Origin: [Clostridium] symbiosum
Lineage (GTDB): Bacteria; Bacillota; Clostridia; Lachnospirales; Lachnospiraceae
DNA: 64,000 nucleotides
Assembly (NCBI GenBank): GCA_021769625.1
Contig: JAETSN010000001.1
Coordinates: 158,749-222,748, forward strand
Direction of reading: 5' to 3'
The notes below the pieces were generated by a model, which was not told the DNA's origin, did not search any database, and saw nothing but the letters and a program-made list of their open reading frames with translations. This document shows positions 1 to 7,974 of this stretch, piece after piece (position 1 is the stretch's first letter; every line of letters begins with the position of its first letter). A program made the translations under genes and the position numbers.

Positions 1-700
1 CATGAATTTCCTTGTGGGCAAGGAAAAGATCACACAGGAAAAAGCTGACGAGGTTATGGGCAAGATCACAACAGGCCTCAACGGCATCTGCACAGACTGC
101 GACCTGATCGTGGAAGTTGCTCTGGAAAACCTGGAGATCAAGAAAAATATCTTTACCGAGCTGATGGGCATCGTGAAAAAGGACTGCATGTTTGCATCCA
201 ACACTTCTTCCCTCTCTATCACAAAGATCGGCGAAGGACTGGACAGACCGATGATCGGTATGCACTTCTTCAATCCTGCTGACAGAATGAAACTGGTGGA
301 AGTGATCAAGGGCGAGAACACGCCGCAGGAAATGGTTGACAAGATCGTTGCCATCGCAAAAGAGATCGGCAAGACACCCGTGGAAGTGAAGGAAGCTCCG
401 GGTTTTGTCGTAAACAGGATCCTGATCCCGATGATCAACGAGGCAATCGGCGTTCTCGATGCCGGCACAGCATCCGCTGAAGATATCGACGTGGCTATGC
501 AGCTCGGCGCATCCCATCCGATGGGCCCCTTACATCTCGGCGATCTGATCGGACTGGATATCTGCCTTGCCATCATGGAAGTTCTCTATACCGAGACAAA
601 AGACGAGAAGTACGCTCCTCAGCCGCTGCTCAAGAAGATGGTGGAAGAGAAGAAACTCGGCAGAAAGACCGGCGTTGGATTCTTTGATTACTCGAAGTAA
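1..700 (+). CDS. hbd: 3-hydroxybutyryl-CoA dehydrogenase, 5'-truncated by window edge
   Basis: NAD(P)H-dependent reduction of acetoacetyl-CoA to 3-hydroxybutyryl-CoA in butyrate synthesis. The 232 visible residues hold the end of the Rossmann domain (FASNTSSLSIT, then GMHFFNPADRMKLVEVI with the catalytic His) and the complete C-terminal dimerisation domain (APGFVVNRILIPMINEA; GLDICLAIMEVLY; GRKTGVGFFDY at the end). Family members are about 280-290 aa, so roughly 50 N-terminal residues, including the GxGxxG nucleotide loop, lie before base 1. The ATG at base 2 is internal, not the start. It is followed by bcd, etfB and etfA on the same strand, the usual clostridial order. Identification is secure. 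Confidence 0.95.
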   Translation, partial: MNFLVGKEKITQEKADEVMGKITTGLNGICTDCDLIVEVALENLEIKKNIFTELMGIVKKDCMFASNTSSLSITKIGEGLDRPMIGMHFFNPADRMKLVEVIKGENTPQEMVDKIVAIAKEIGKTPVEVKEAPGFVVNRILIPMINEAIGVLDAGTASAEDIDVAMQLGASHPMGPLHLGDLIGLDICLAIMEVLYTETKDEKYAPQPLLKKMVEEKKLGRKTGVGFFDYSK

Positions 701-727
701 AGAATAGACGCAAAGCGGCTATTCGCT

Positions 728-810
728 CTTGCACAATTAAGAAAACGGAGTTTTTGCTGCTTCTTGATTTGTGAAACAAATTGAGAAGATTCCCGTATTA
801 ATCGTGCAAG
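728..810. repeat. Long inverted repeat in the hbd-bcd gap
   Basis: CTTGCACAATTAA at 728-740 pairs with TTAATCGTGCAAG at 798-810 with one mismatch. Inside lies a second stem, TTGATTTGT / ACAAATTGA, around a GAA loop. There is no U-tract, so it is not a simple terminator. It could shape mRNA processing between hbd and bcd or be a small palindromic insertion. Confidence 0.55.
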
Positions 811-852
811 TTCCCGTAATTAGTAAATATTATTAAATGGAGGAAATAAATC

Positions 853-2019
853 ATGGATTTTTCTTTATCTAAAAAACATGAAATGGCGAGAACTCTTTTC
901 AAAGAATTTGCTGAAAAAGAGGTAAAGCCTTTGGCGCAGGAAGTTGATGAAACGGAAGAATTTCCCCGCGCGACAGTCGAGAAAATGGCGAAGGCAGGCT
1001 TTATGGGTATTCCGATCCCGAAGGAGTACGGCGGACAGGGCTGCGATAATCTGACTTATGCGATGTGCGTGGAAGAGCTTTCCAAAGTCTGCGGCACAAC
1101 AGGTGTTATTGTTTCCGCGCATACTTCCCTCTGCTGTGATCCTATTCTGACCTACGGTACAGAAGAGCAGAAACAGAAATACCTGCCCGATCTGGCGGCG
1201 GGCCGTAAGATCGGTGCATTCGGCCTGACAGAGCCCGGCGCCGGCACAGACGCGCAGGGACAGCAGACGAAGGCTGTTCTGGAAGGCGACGAGTGGGTGC
1301 TCAACGGCTCCAAGATCTTTATCACAAACGGCAAGGAAGCTGACGTGTATGTCATTATCGCTGTGACAGGCACCGTTGAGAAGCGCGGCAGAAAGCAGAA
1401 AGAGATCTCCGCATTTATCGTGGAAAAGGGAACACCGGGATTCAGTTTCGGTACAAAGGAAAAGAAGATGGGTATCCGCGGCTCCTCTACATATGAGCTG
1501 ATCTTCACAGACTGCCGTATCCCGAAAGAGAATATGTTGGGACAGCAGGGCAAGGGCTTCGGTATTGCCATGCATACACTGGACGGCGGACGTATCGGTA
1601 TCGCGGCACAGGCGCTCGGCCTCGGCGAGGGCGCACTGGAGAGAACGATCGACTATGTGAAAGAAAGAAAGCAGTTCGGACGCGCTATCGCCCAGTTCCA
1701 GAATACACAGTTCCAGCTTGCCGATATGGCGACAAAGGCACAGGCAGCACAGCTTCTTGTCTATAAGGCGGCGAAGACAAAAGACCAGTACGTGAAAGAC
1801 CACAAGACCGCTTACGGCGTGGAAGCTGCTATGGCGAAACTGTACGCGGCAGAAATGGCTATGGAAGTTACCACGAAGGCTGTACAGCTTCACGGCGGTT
1901 ACGGTTACACAAGAGAGTACGATGTGGAGCGTATGATGCGTGATGCAAAGATCACCGAGATCTACGAAGGAACATCCGAAGTGCAGAGAATGGTCATCTC
2001 CGCGGCACTGCTCAAGTAA
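853..2019 (+). CDS. bcd: Butyryl-CoA dehydrogenase (acyl-CoA dehydrogenase family)
   Basis: FAD flavoprotein that reduces crotonyl-CoA to butyryl-CoA; in clostridia it works with the EtfAB encoded just downstream and can bifurcate electrons to ferredoxin. The 388 aa match the family length. Visible are the N-terminal helical domain, the FAD/substrate motif FGLTEPGAGTDAQG, the ITNGKEADVYVI strand, and the C-terminal signatures QLHGGYGYTREYDVERMMRDAKI and EIYEGTSEVQRMVI, where the Glu of IYEGTSE is the usual catalytic base. The start follows an ATGGAGGAAATAAATC leader with a good SD. It sits between hbd and etfB in one operon. Confidence 0.96.
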   Translation: MDFSLSKKHEMARTLFKEFAEKEVKPLAQEVDETEEFPRATVEKMAKAGFMGIPIPKEYGGQGCDNLTYAMCVEELSKVCGTTGVIVSAHTSLCCDPILTYGTEEQKQKYLPDLAAGRKIGAFGLTEPGAGTDAQGQQTKAVLEGDEWVLNGSKIFITNGKEADVYVIIAVTGTVEKRGRKQKEISAFIVEKGTPGFSFGTKEKKMGIRGSSTYELIFTDCRIPKENMLGQQGKGFGIAMHTLDGGRIGIAAQALGLGEGALERTIDYVKERKQFGRAIAQFQNTQFQLADMATKAQAAQLLVYKAAKTKDQYVKDHKTAYGVEAAMAKLYAAEMAMEVTTKAVQLHGGYGYTREYDVERMMRDAKITEIYEGTSEVQRMVISAALLK

Positions 2020-2076
2020 GGCGGTAAGCCGGCTTACGCATTAATAGAATGAAAATAAAAAAGGAGAGAAATTACA

Positions 2077-2859
2077 ATGAAAGTTGTTGTTTGTGTAAAA
2101 CAGGTGCCTGATACAAAGGGCGGCGTAAAGTTCAATCCCGATGGTACGCTGGACCGTGGCGCAATGCTCGCTATCATGAATCCTGACGACAAGGCAGGTC
2201 TGGAAGCAGCTCTTAGATTAAAAGATCAGTATGGAGCGGAAGTTACCGTTGTGACAATGGGTCTGCCGAAGGCGGAGGAAGTGCTCCGCGAAGCGTTGGC
2301 AATGGGTGCCGACAAGGGTATCCTTGTGACGGACAGAGTACTCGGCGGCGCCGATACATGGGCTACATCCCAGACACTGGCGGGTGCGATCCGCAATCTG
2401 GAGTATGATCTGATCATCACAGGCCGTCAGGCGATCGACGGTGATACCGCGCAGGTTGGCCCTCAGATCTCCGAGCATCTGAATATTCCTGTTATCAGCT
2501 ATGCGCAGGATATCAAGATCGAAGGCGACAGCGTGATCGTACAGCGTCAGTATGACGACAGATATCATGTGTTAAAGGCAAAAATGCCCTGTCTGATCAC
2601 AGCGCTGGCTGAATTGAATGAGCCTCGTTATATGACACCCGGCGGGATTTTCGACGCATATGATGCGGAGATCACCGTATGGGGCAGAGCTGATCTGAAA
2701 GATGTAGAAGATTCCAACCTTGGTCTGAAAGGTTCCCCGACACAGATCGCAAGGGCTTCCGACAAGGTGAGAAAGGGCGCCGGCGAGAAAGTAAACTTAG
2801 GTGTTGCGGAGTCCGTAGACTACATCGTGGATAAGCTGAAAGTAAAACATGTTATTTAA
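2077..2859 (+). CDS. etfB: Electron transfer flavoprotein, beta subunit
   Basis: Small subunit of the EtfAB heterodimer that passes electrons between NADH, Bcd and ferredoxin. 260 aa, normal length. The N-terminus MKVVVCVKQVPDT is typical, as are the ADKGILVTDR segment and the family signature around GRQAIDGDTAQVGPQISE. A second region, VQRQYDDRYHVLKAKMPCLIT, fits the clostridial bifurcating type. It has a strong SD (AAGGAGAGAAATTACA) before ATG. It lies between bcd and etfA, so the complex is made with its partner dehydrogenase. Confidence 0.95.
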   Translation: MKVVVCVKQVPDTKGGVKFNPDGTLDRGAMLAIMNPDDKAGLEAALRLKDQYGAEVTVVTMGLPKAEEVLREALAMGADKGILVTDRVLGGADTWATSQTLAGAIRNLEYDLIITGRQAIDGDTAQVGPQISEHLNIPVISYAQDIKIEGDSVIVQRQYDDRYHVLKAKMPCLITALAELNEPRYMTPGGIFDAYDAEITVWGRADLKDVEDSNLGLKGSPTQIARASDKVRKGAGEKVNLGVAESVDYIVDKLKVKHVI

Positions 2860-2926
2860 ATGAGCAGTGCCAAAATCATAAGATGACAAAACTGGCTGCT
2901 TGCAGACAGGATTGGCAGATTTGGCG

Positions 2927-2963
2927 GGCATAAGACTGCTTGCGAAGCGTGCAGGCGTTGGCT
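2927..2963. repeat. Dispersed GCATAAG...GCGTGCAGGCGTTGGC repeat, copy 1
   Basis: The segment from GCATAAGACTGCTTGC to GCAGGCGTTGGCT, in the etfB-etfA gap, closely matches two adjacent copies at 30704-30777. CTGC and GCAG arms inside it can pair into a short hairpin. It contains no gene. Confidence 0.6.
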
Positions 2964-2990
2964 TTGATAGGGCGCATGCCCGTACAATGA

Positions 2991-3009
2991 GGAAAATCGC
3001 AGATTTTCC
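2991..3009. other. Perfect short hairpin upstream of etfA
   Basis: GGAAAATC at 2991-2998 and GATTTTCC at 3002-3009 form a perfect 8-bp stem with a GCA loop. No U-run follows, so termination is unlikely. It resembles the gene-spacing hairpins in the ribosomal operon of this window. Confidence 0.55.
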
Positions 3010-3056
3010 GAATGAGCACTGCGGGTGATATTAACTGAATAAATGGAGGTTCAATC

Positions 3057-4100
3057 ATGAATATTCAAGATTATAAAGGAGTATTTGTCTTTGCCCAGCA
3101 GGTGGACAATGTACTCAGCGGAATTGCTTTGGAATTAGTTGGCAAGGGAAAAGACCTTGCAAAAGATCTGGGCGTGGAAGTGACAGCTGTTCTCGTGGGT
3201 TCCGGCGTGGCTCCTCTGGCTGATGAGCTGGCTGAATACGGCGCGGATAAGGTTATCGTTGTGGATGACCCTGAACTGAAGGAATACAGGACAGAGCCCT
3301 ATGCACATGCCCTGGCATCTGTCATTAAAGAATATAAGCCGGAAATTTTCCTGATCGGCGCAACAGCGATCGGCCGTGACCTTGGCCCCCGCGTATCCGC
3401 AAGGATCCATACAGGCCTGACGGCAGACTGTACACAGCTTGAGATCGGTGATTTCCCGATCAACCCGATTCCGGGCAAAGAGCAGCTTCACAACCAGCTT
3501 CTGATGACCCGTCCGGCATTCGGCGGCAACACGATCGCAACGATCGCATGTCCGGAATTCCGTCCCCAGATGGCGACAGTCCGTCCGGGCGTTATGCAGA
3601 AGGCTCCGAGAGAGGCCGGCAGAAAAGCGGAAGTCATCAATTACAATCCCGGCTTCACACCGGACAACAAGTACGTTGAGATCCTGGAAGTTGTAAAAGC
3701 CGTAGCTGATACAGTAGATATCATGGATGCGAAGATCCTTGTCTCCGGCGGCCGTGGAATGGGAAGCCCCGAGAACTTCAAGATCCTGGAAGATCTGGCG
3801 GAAGTGCTGGATGGTACAGTGAGCTGTTCCCGTGCAGTTGTGGATGCAGGCTGGAAGCCGAAAGATCTGCAGGTAGGCCAGACAGGTAAGACAGTTCGTC
3901 CGAACGTATACTTTGCGATCGGTATCTCCGGTGCGATCCAGCATCTGGCAGGTATGGAAGAGTCCGATATCATCATTGCGATCAACAAGGACGAGACAGC
4001 TCCGATCTTTGACGTGGCCGATTACGGCATCGTGGGCGATCTGAACAAGATCGTTCCGGCTCTGACAGAGAAACTGAAAGAGGCTATTGCGAATAAATAA
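3057..4100 (+). CDS. etfA: Electron transfer flavoprotein, alpha subunit
   Basis: Large FAD-binding subunit of EtfAB. 347 aa. The N-terminal domain (residues about 1-200) carries the ETF fold. The C-terminal FAD domain is clear: KILVSGGRGMGSPENF, then ELAEVLDGTVSCSRAVVDAGW, QVGQTGKTVRPNVYFAIGISGAIQH and INKDETAPIFDVADYGIVGDL. The ATG follows AATGGAGGTTCAATC. It closes the bcd-etfB-etfA operon, and a hairpin terminator follows. The larger etfB-etfA gap (about 200 bp) holds a dispersed repeat and a hairpin. Confidence 0.95.
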   Translation: MNIQDYKGVFVFAQQVDNVLSGIALELVGKGKDLAKDLGVEVTAVLVGSGVAPLADELAEYGADKVIVVDDPELKEYRTEPYAHALASVIKEYKPEIFLIGATAIGRDLGPRVSARIHTGLTADCTQLEIGDFPINPIPGKEQLHNQLLMTRPAFGGNTIATIACPEFRPQMATVRPGVMQKAPREAGRKAEVINYNPGFTPDNKYVEILEVVKAVADTVDIMDAKILVSGGRGMGSPENFKILEDLAEVLDGTVSCSRAVVDAGWKPKDLQVGQTGKTVRPNVYFAIGISGAIQHLAGMEESDIIIAINKDETAPIFDVADYGIVGDLNKIVPALTEKLKEAIANK

Positions 4101-4118
4101 GCTGAGAAAAAATAATTT

Positions 4119-4152
4119 GGCCGCATTGTGAAAGCGATGCGGCTAAATTTTT
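4119..4152 (+). terminator. Rho-independent terminator of the bcd-etf operon
   Basis: GCCGCAT and ATGCGGC form a perfect 7-bp stem (4120-4126 with 4137-4143), followed by TAAATTTTT. It lies 20 bases after the etfA stop and before the next operon. Confidence 0.8.
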
Positions 4153-4180
4153 AGGGGAAGTACTATGAGGAGGGGAAGAT

Positions 4181-5770
4181 ATGTTTTGTGAACAGTGTGG
4201 TATGAAGTTGGAGGAAGGCACCAGATTTTGCCCCGGCTGCGGATGCAAAGTCGGCGGTGATGTCACAGAGGCTGCGGAAGCAGTAAGGAATGACGGACCG
4301 GACACAGATGGGCAGTATGGCGGACCGAACATGAACGGGCATTACAGCGGGCCGGACACAGATGGGCAGTATAACGGATCGAACATGAACGGGCATTACA
4401 GCGGGCCGGACATGGCCGGACAGTATAATGGACCGGGGGCTCAGGTGAACCCGGGCGGAAATATTCCGCATTCGGGTCAAAATCCCAAAATGCCGAAAAA
4501 GACAATGATCCTGATCGGGGCTGCTGCGGTCATGTTTCTCGTGGTCGGAACGCTGGCTGTAGTGCTGGCGATGACGTTTTTGGGCGGACCGAGAGTGAAA
4601 GTTGCCAGAGCGGTTGCCTCTACGATGAAGGATACGCCGAAACTGGTAAATGATCTGAAAGTGGTACCTTCTGTTTTGGCTGCAGACCAATATACGGCAG
4701 GGATTGAACTGGAAATTGAGGATGCCAGTGTAAAAGCGGAGTTCAGAAATGCCAAAAATGATAAACAGGTTTATGTGAATGCGGATATTTATGATTACGG
4801 GGACATAGACCTGTTGTATGGGGTACATTCCGGAATATTTAAGGCCTCTCTCTCGGATCTGAATTATGTCTTTTTCTATGATCCCAAGGCAGATAATGAT
4901 GGATTTCTCTGTGAACAGATCAGGGAGCAGCAGCTGGATATGATCAATGAGGTTTTGGAGGATATCACTTCGGACAAGACGAGTGTTGAAACGCTTCGGA
5001 AGAATTTTTCGGATGCGCTGACGAAAGAACTGAAAGAAATGGAATTCAGGGAGGCCAGAACACGCCGTTTTGAGATCGACGGCAAGGACAGAGAGTGTGA
5101 GGGATATAAGATCCGGATCGATGAGAAAAACATAATACATGTTTTGGAGTATATGGGAGAGACGACGGAAGAACTTAAGGATATTCTGGACGATCTGTGT
5201 TATGAGATCGAGAACGAAGAATTTGAGCTGGATCTTACATTTTATATTTATAGGAATAAACTTGCGGCGGTCATAGTGTCCGTGGATGATGAGGAGGAAG
5301 TTTACATTGCATTTCAGGGCGGAGATTACAGAATGCAGAATATCTCGGTCGGAGCAGAGTATGACGGAGATGACTATGAGATGTTCACGATAAGCACGCG
5401 GAATAATGACAGCAGGGAAATTATCGAGATCGAGGGGGATGGGACTGCGGAAATGTCCATCACATATGATACGAAATCCGGCGATATATCCTGTGAGTAT
5501 GACGACGGATGGTTCAGTTATTATCTGTCAGGCGTATATAAGCATTCCGGTTCGGAGGCGTCATTTGCGCTGCAGGAGCTGGAATATGACGGTGATTCTC
5601 TGATGGATGATGTTAGTTTATCTGTATTTGTGAAGAAAAAAGCGAATATTGAGAAATATGAGGGGGAAGAGTTTGATCTCGGCAGTGCGGATGAAGAGGA
5701 TTTTGAAGATCTTGTATATGAACTGGAAGATTATGCCGAGCTGTTTGACGGGATGCGCTATTTATGGTAA
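4181..5770 (+). CDS. Zinc-ribbon membrane-anchored protein with tandem Gly/Tyr/Asn repeats
   Basis: 529 aa, no named family recognised beyond the N-terminal zinc ribbon (CEQC at about residues 3-6, CPGC at 18-21). Then comes a low-complexity linker with 18-residue repeats at 39-56 and 57-74 and part of a third at 75-88, in the GPDTDGQY / NMNGHYS style. One membrane segment follows at about 109-134 (MILIGAAAVMFLVVGTLAVV). The remaining ~390 residues are acidic and would lie outside. The topology is ribbon inside, large domain outside. It is the first gene of an operon with an ABC ATPase, an anchored protein and two permeases, so it may sense or assist that exporter (inference). ATG follows GAGGGGAAGAT. 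Confidence 0.8.
   Translation: MFCEQCGMKLEEGTRFCPGCGCKVGGDVTEAAEAVRNDGPDTDGQYGGPNMNGHYSGPDTDGQYNGSNMNGHYSGPDMAGQYNGPGAQVNPGGNIPHSGQNPKMPKKTMILIGAAAVMFLVVGTLAVVLAMTFLGGPRVKVARAVASTMKDTPKLVNDLKVVPSVLAADQYTAGIELEIEDASVKAEFRNAKNDKQVYVNADIYDYGDIDLLYGVHSGIFKASLSDLNYVFFYDPKADNDGFLCEQIREQQLDMINEVLEDITSDKTSVETLRKNFSDALTKELKEMEFREARTRRFEIDGKDRECEGYKIRIDEKNIIHVLEYMGETTEELKDILDDLCYEIENEEFELDLTFYIYRNKLAAVIVSVDDEEEVYIAFQGGDYRMQNISVGAEYDGDDYEMFTISTRNNDSREIIEIEGDGTAEMSITYDTKSGDISCEYDDGWFSYYLSGVYKHSGSEASFALQELEYDGDSLMDDVSLSVFVKKKANIEKYEGEEFDLGSADEEDFEDLVYELEDYAELFDGMRYLW
4295..4444 (+). repeat. 54-bp in-frame tandem repeat inside the zinc-ribbon gene
   Basis: Two full 54-bp units (4295-4348, 4349-4402) and a diverged partial third (4403-4444) encode 18-residue repeats rich in Gly, Tyr, Asn and Asp. 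The repeat length keeps the frame, so copy number could change without breaking the protein. Confidence 0.8.
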
Positions 5771-5869
5771 TGCACTGTGGCGGCAATTGCCAAATAGATG
5801 CGCGGGCATATATATCCGGCTCATTGCCTGCGAAAAAATATTCAGATATGTGATATCCGGGAGAAGAAA

Positions 5870-6511
5870 ATGGGTGAGATTATTTATCGGGCGGTGGACA
5901 TAACTGCAGGGTATGGGAAGAAAATAGTGTTAAAAAACCTATCGCTTGATCTGGAAGCGGGGAGCTGTACGTTTATTATAGGGACAAACGGCTGCGGAAA
6001 ATCTACCCTGTTTTCAGTGATGGCGGGGATAAAAAGAGCAAAGAGCGGGAAGCTTCTGATAAAAGGGAAGGAGAGCAGTGGAGGGAAACTGCAAAAGCTG
6101 ATCGGATATGTGCCGCAGGACAGTCCGTTATTTCCAGAGCTCACGGTAAAAGACAATCTGCTTTTATGGTATGGGGGAAAAGAAGCTCTGCAGAAAGAAT
6201 CGGAAAGCGGAATGATAGAGAAACTCGGGCTATCGGAACTGCTGAAAAAGAGAGTCGATACGCTGTCAGGCGGGCAGCAGAGAAGGGTATGCATTGCCTG
6301 TGCTATGGCTGGAGATCCCCGTATTTTGATCATGGATGAGCCGGGCGCCGCATTGGATCTGGAGTGCAAGGAAATTCTGAATGTCTGCCTCAAGAAGTAC
6401 CGGGCAGCGGGAGGAACGATACTGATGTCTTCCCATGAGAAGGCGGATTGGGAGATGGGAGATGCAGTATATTTGCTGAGCGGCGGAAAATTACAGGAAA
6501 AGATATCTTAA
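5870..6511 (+). CDS. ABC transporter ATP-binding protein
   Basis: 213-aa single ABC ATPase domain, short but complete. Walker A GTNGCGKST near residue 39, Q-loop in IGYVPQDSPLFPELTV, signature LSGGQQRR, Walker B ILIMDEPGAALD, and H-loop MSSHEKADWEMG. I chose the ATG at 5870 (MGEIIYRAV) over an upstream ATG at 5798 because the extra 24 residues look non-homologous and GGGAGAAG precedes 5870. The ABC-2 permeases 7975-10559 are its likely partners. The substrate cannot be told from sequence; the arrangement fits an exporter. Confidence 0.9.
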   Translation: MGEIIYRAVDITAGYGKKIVLKNLSLDLEAGSCTFIIGTNGCGKSTLFSVMAGIKRAKSGKLLIKGKESSGGKLQKLIGYVPQDSPLFPELTVKDNLLLWYGGKEALQKESESGMIEKLGLSELLKKRVDTLSGGQQRRVCIACAMAGDPRILIMDEPGAALDLECKEILNVCLKKYRAAGGTILMSSHEKADWEMGDAVYLLSGGKLQEKIS

Positions 6512-6534
6512 TTGCACTTACGGAGGAATGTTGT

Positions 6535-7947
6535 TTGGAAAATAGCAGGAAAAAAAGAAATTATATGATTGCAGTATGCGCTTTGGCCGGGATCTTTCTG
6601 ATCGGGGCGGCTGTCGCTGCGGCGGTAGTCCTGCAGAAGAAAAATCCTCTCGCAAAGGGGCTGGCAGAGCTTGCGGAGGAAGTGACAGCGCTGGAAGCGG
6701 AAATGGGAGAGGGCTTCTGGACGGATGCCGTCAATCAGATCGGGAGCGGAGATGTACGGGTGGAATATTCCTTTGATGTCAGCGGGATTTCCGGGCTGCA
6801 GAATATGACGGTCGGGCTGGACGGAGAGATAAAGCGGGATATGGGACAGCAGCTTTTCGGGGCGGATGTCCGGGTGAGTGCAGCGAATGTAAAGCTTGCG
6901 GATATTTCCTTTTTCGGAACAACGGATCTTTTATATCTGCAGATGCCAACCCTCTGGGAGGGAAGTGTGGTGTTGGAGACGGAGGATGTGAACGGGCAGT
7001 GGAATGATTCCTCGCTCAGAGGACAGCTTCGGCAATTGACCGGAGAGGATATTGCGATCGAACAAAAGACAGATGTGAGATTGTTTGAACGCTTTTCGCT
7101 GCCGGACTTTTCCGCTGCCGGTTTTTTGGAAGAGAACGCCGAAGCATTGAAAGCCCTGTATGAAAATATGGAAGTGATAGAGGCGGAGAAAGCGCAGAAA
7201 GATGAAAGGTTTACAGCAGAGCAGCTGGAGGACCTGAACGGTTATGTGCTGGAAGACAAGGACGGAACGGAGATAGAGACGGTCTGTTATGTGGCCATTT
7301 TGCCGGAACAGGAACTGGGAGAAATTTTTCCGGATGTGGTGAGTGATATCAGGCTGGGCATCTATCTGGACGAGGAGGAGAGAATTGTCAGGATCTGCAC
7401 ATTACCGGGAGAGATACTCACATCAGATGCAGGAAAAGGGGAGTTTGCCCTGAATCTGACGGGATCTGAGGCAACTGTAGATGTTCTGGAGCTGACAGCT
7501 TTTGGCACGGCGGATGCAGCGATGCTGTCTGCCGGTCTGACCGGGGAGATAGAAACCGAATGTGATCTTACAGTAGAAAAGGCCGGGGAGGAGAAGGGCT
7601 CATACGATATAGAGGGGAGCTGCAGGTTCCGGCATAATACAAATATGACAAATGCGATAAATACGGCGGAAATCCTGCTGGAAGGAAATCTGCGGGGGGA
7701 ACAGGCCGGTACAGACAAAAAACTTTCCGTGACCGTAGAGAGAATGACCGTAAAGACGCAGGATGAAACGGTCTGCAGGCTGAGCGGCCGGGCGGCATTT
7801 GAACCGCTGGCAGAAGATATTGCGATACCTGCAGAAAAAGAATACCGCATTGGCAAAATGAACGAACTGGAGACGATATTGTTTTTGACGGAATGCACGG
7901 GCAATCTATATAAAAATTACAGCGGATATATAAAACTGCTGCAATGA
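6535..7947 (+). CDS. Membrane-anchored extracytoplasmic protein of an ABC operon
   Basis: About 470 aa, no family recognised. I prefer a TTG start at 6535 because GGAGGA at 6522-6527 sits 7 bases before it; the ATG at 6448 lies inside the ATPase gene and has no SD. The N-terminus is ENSRKKRNYMIAVC followed by one hydrophobic segment (LAGIFLIGAAVAAAVVL), so it is a type II-like anchor or uncleaved signal. The rest is hydrophilic and acidic and should be outside. Its layout (short basic start, one membrane span, long outside domain) echoes the 4181 gene product. It lies between the ATPase and the two permeases. Confidence 0.75.
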   Translation: MENSRKKRNYMIAVCALAGIFLIGAAVAAAVVLQKKNPLAKGLAELAEEVTALEAEMGEGFWTDAVNQIGSGDVRVEYSFDVSGISGLQNMTVGLDGEIKRDMGQQLFGADVRVSAANVKLADISFFGTTDLLYLQMPTLWEGSVVLETEDVNGQWNDSSLRGQLRQLTGEDIAIEQKTDVRLFERFSLPDFSAAGFLEENAEALKALYENMEVIEAEKAQKDERFTAEQLEDLNGYVLEDKDGTEIETVCYVAILPEQELGEIFPDVVSDIRLGIYLDEEERIVRICTLPGEILTSDAGKGEFALNLTGSEATVDVLELTAFGTADAAMLSAGLTGEIETECDLTVEKAGEEKGSYDIEGSCRFRHNTNMTNAINTAEILLEGNLRGEQAGTDKKLSVTVERMTVKTQDETVCRLSGRAAFEPLAEDIAIPAEKEYRIGKMNELETILFLTECTGNLYKNYSGYIKLLQ

Positions 7948-7974
7948 CGAAAAATCCGGGCAGGAGAGGAGAGT

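Noticed and set aside
865..1893. Long minus-strand frame opposite bcd
   Set aside because: Shadow of a strongly coded plus-strand gene; Cys/Leu/His-rich with no recognisable motif or SD. Other long antisense frames in the window were rejected for the same reason.
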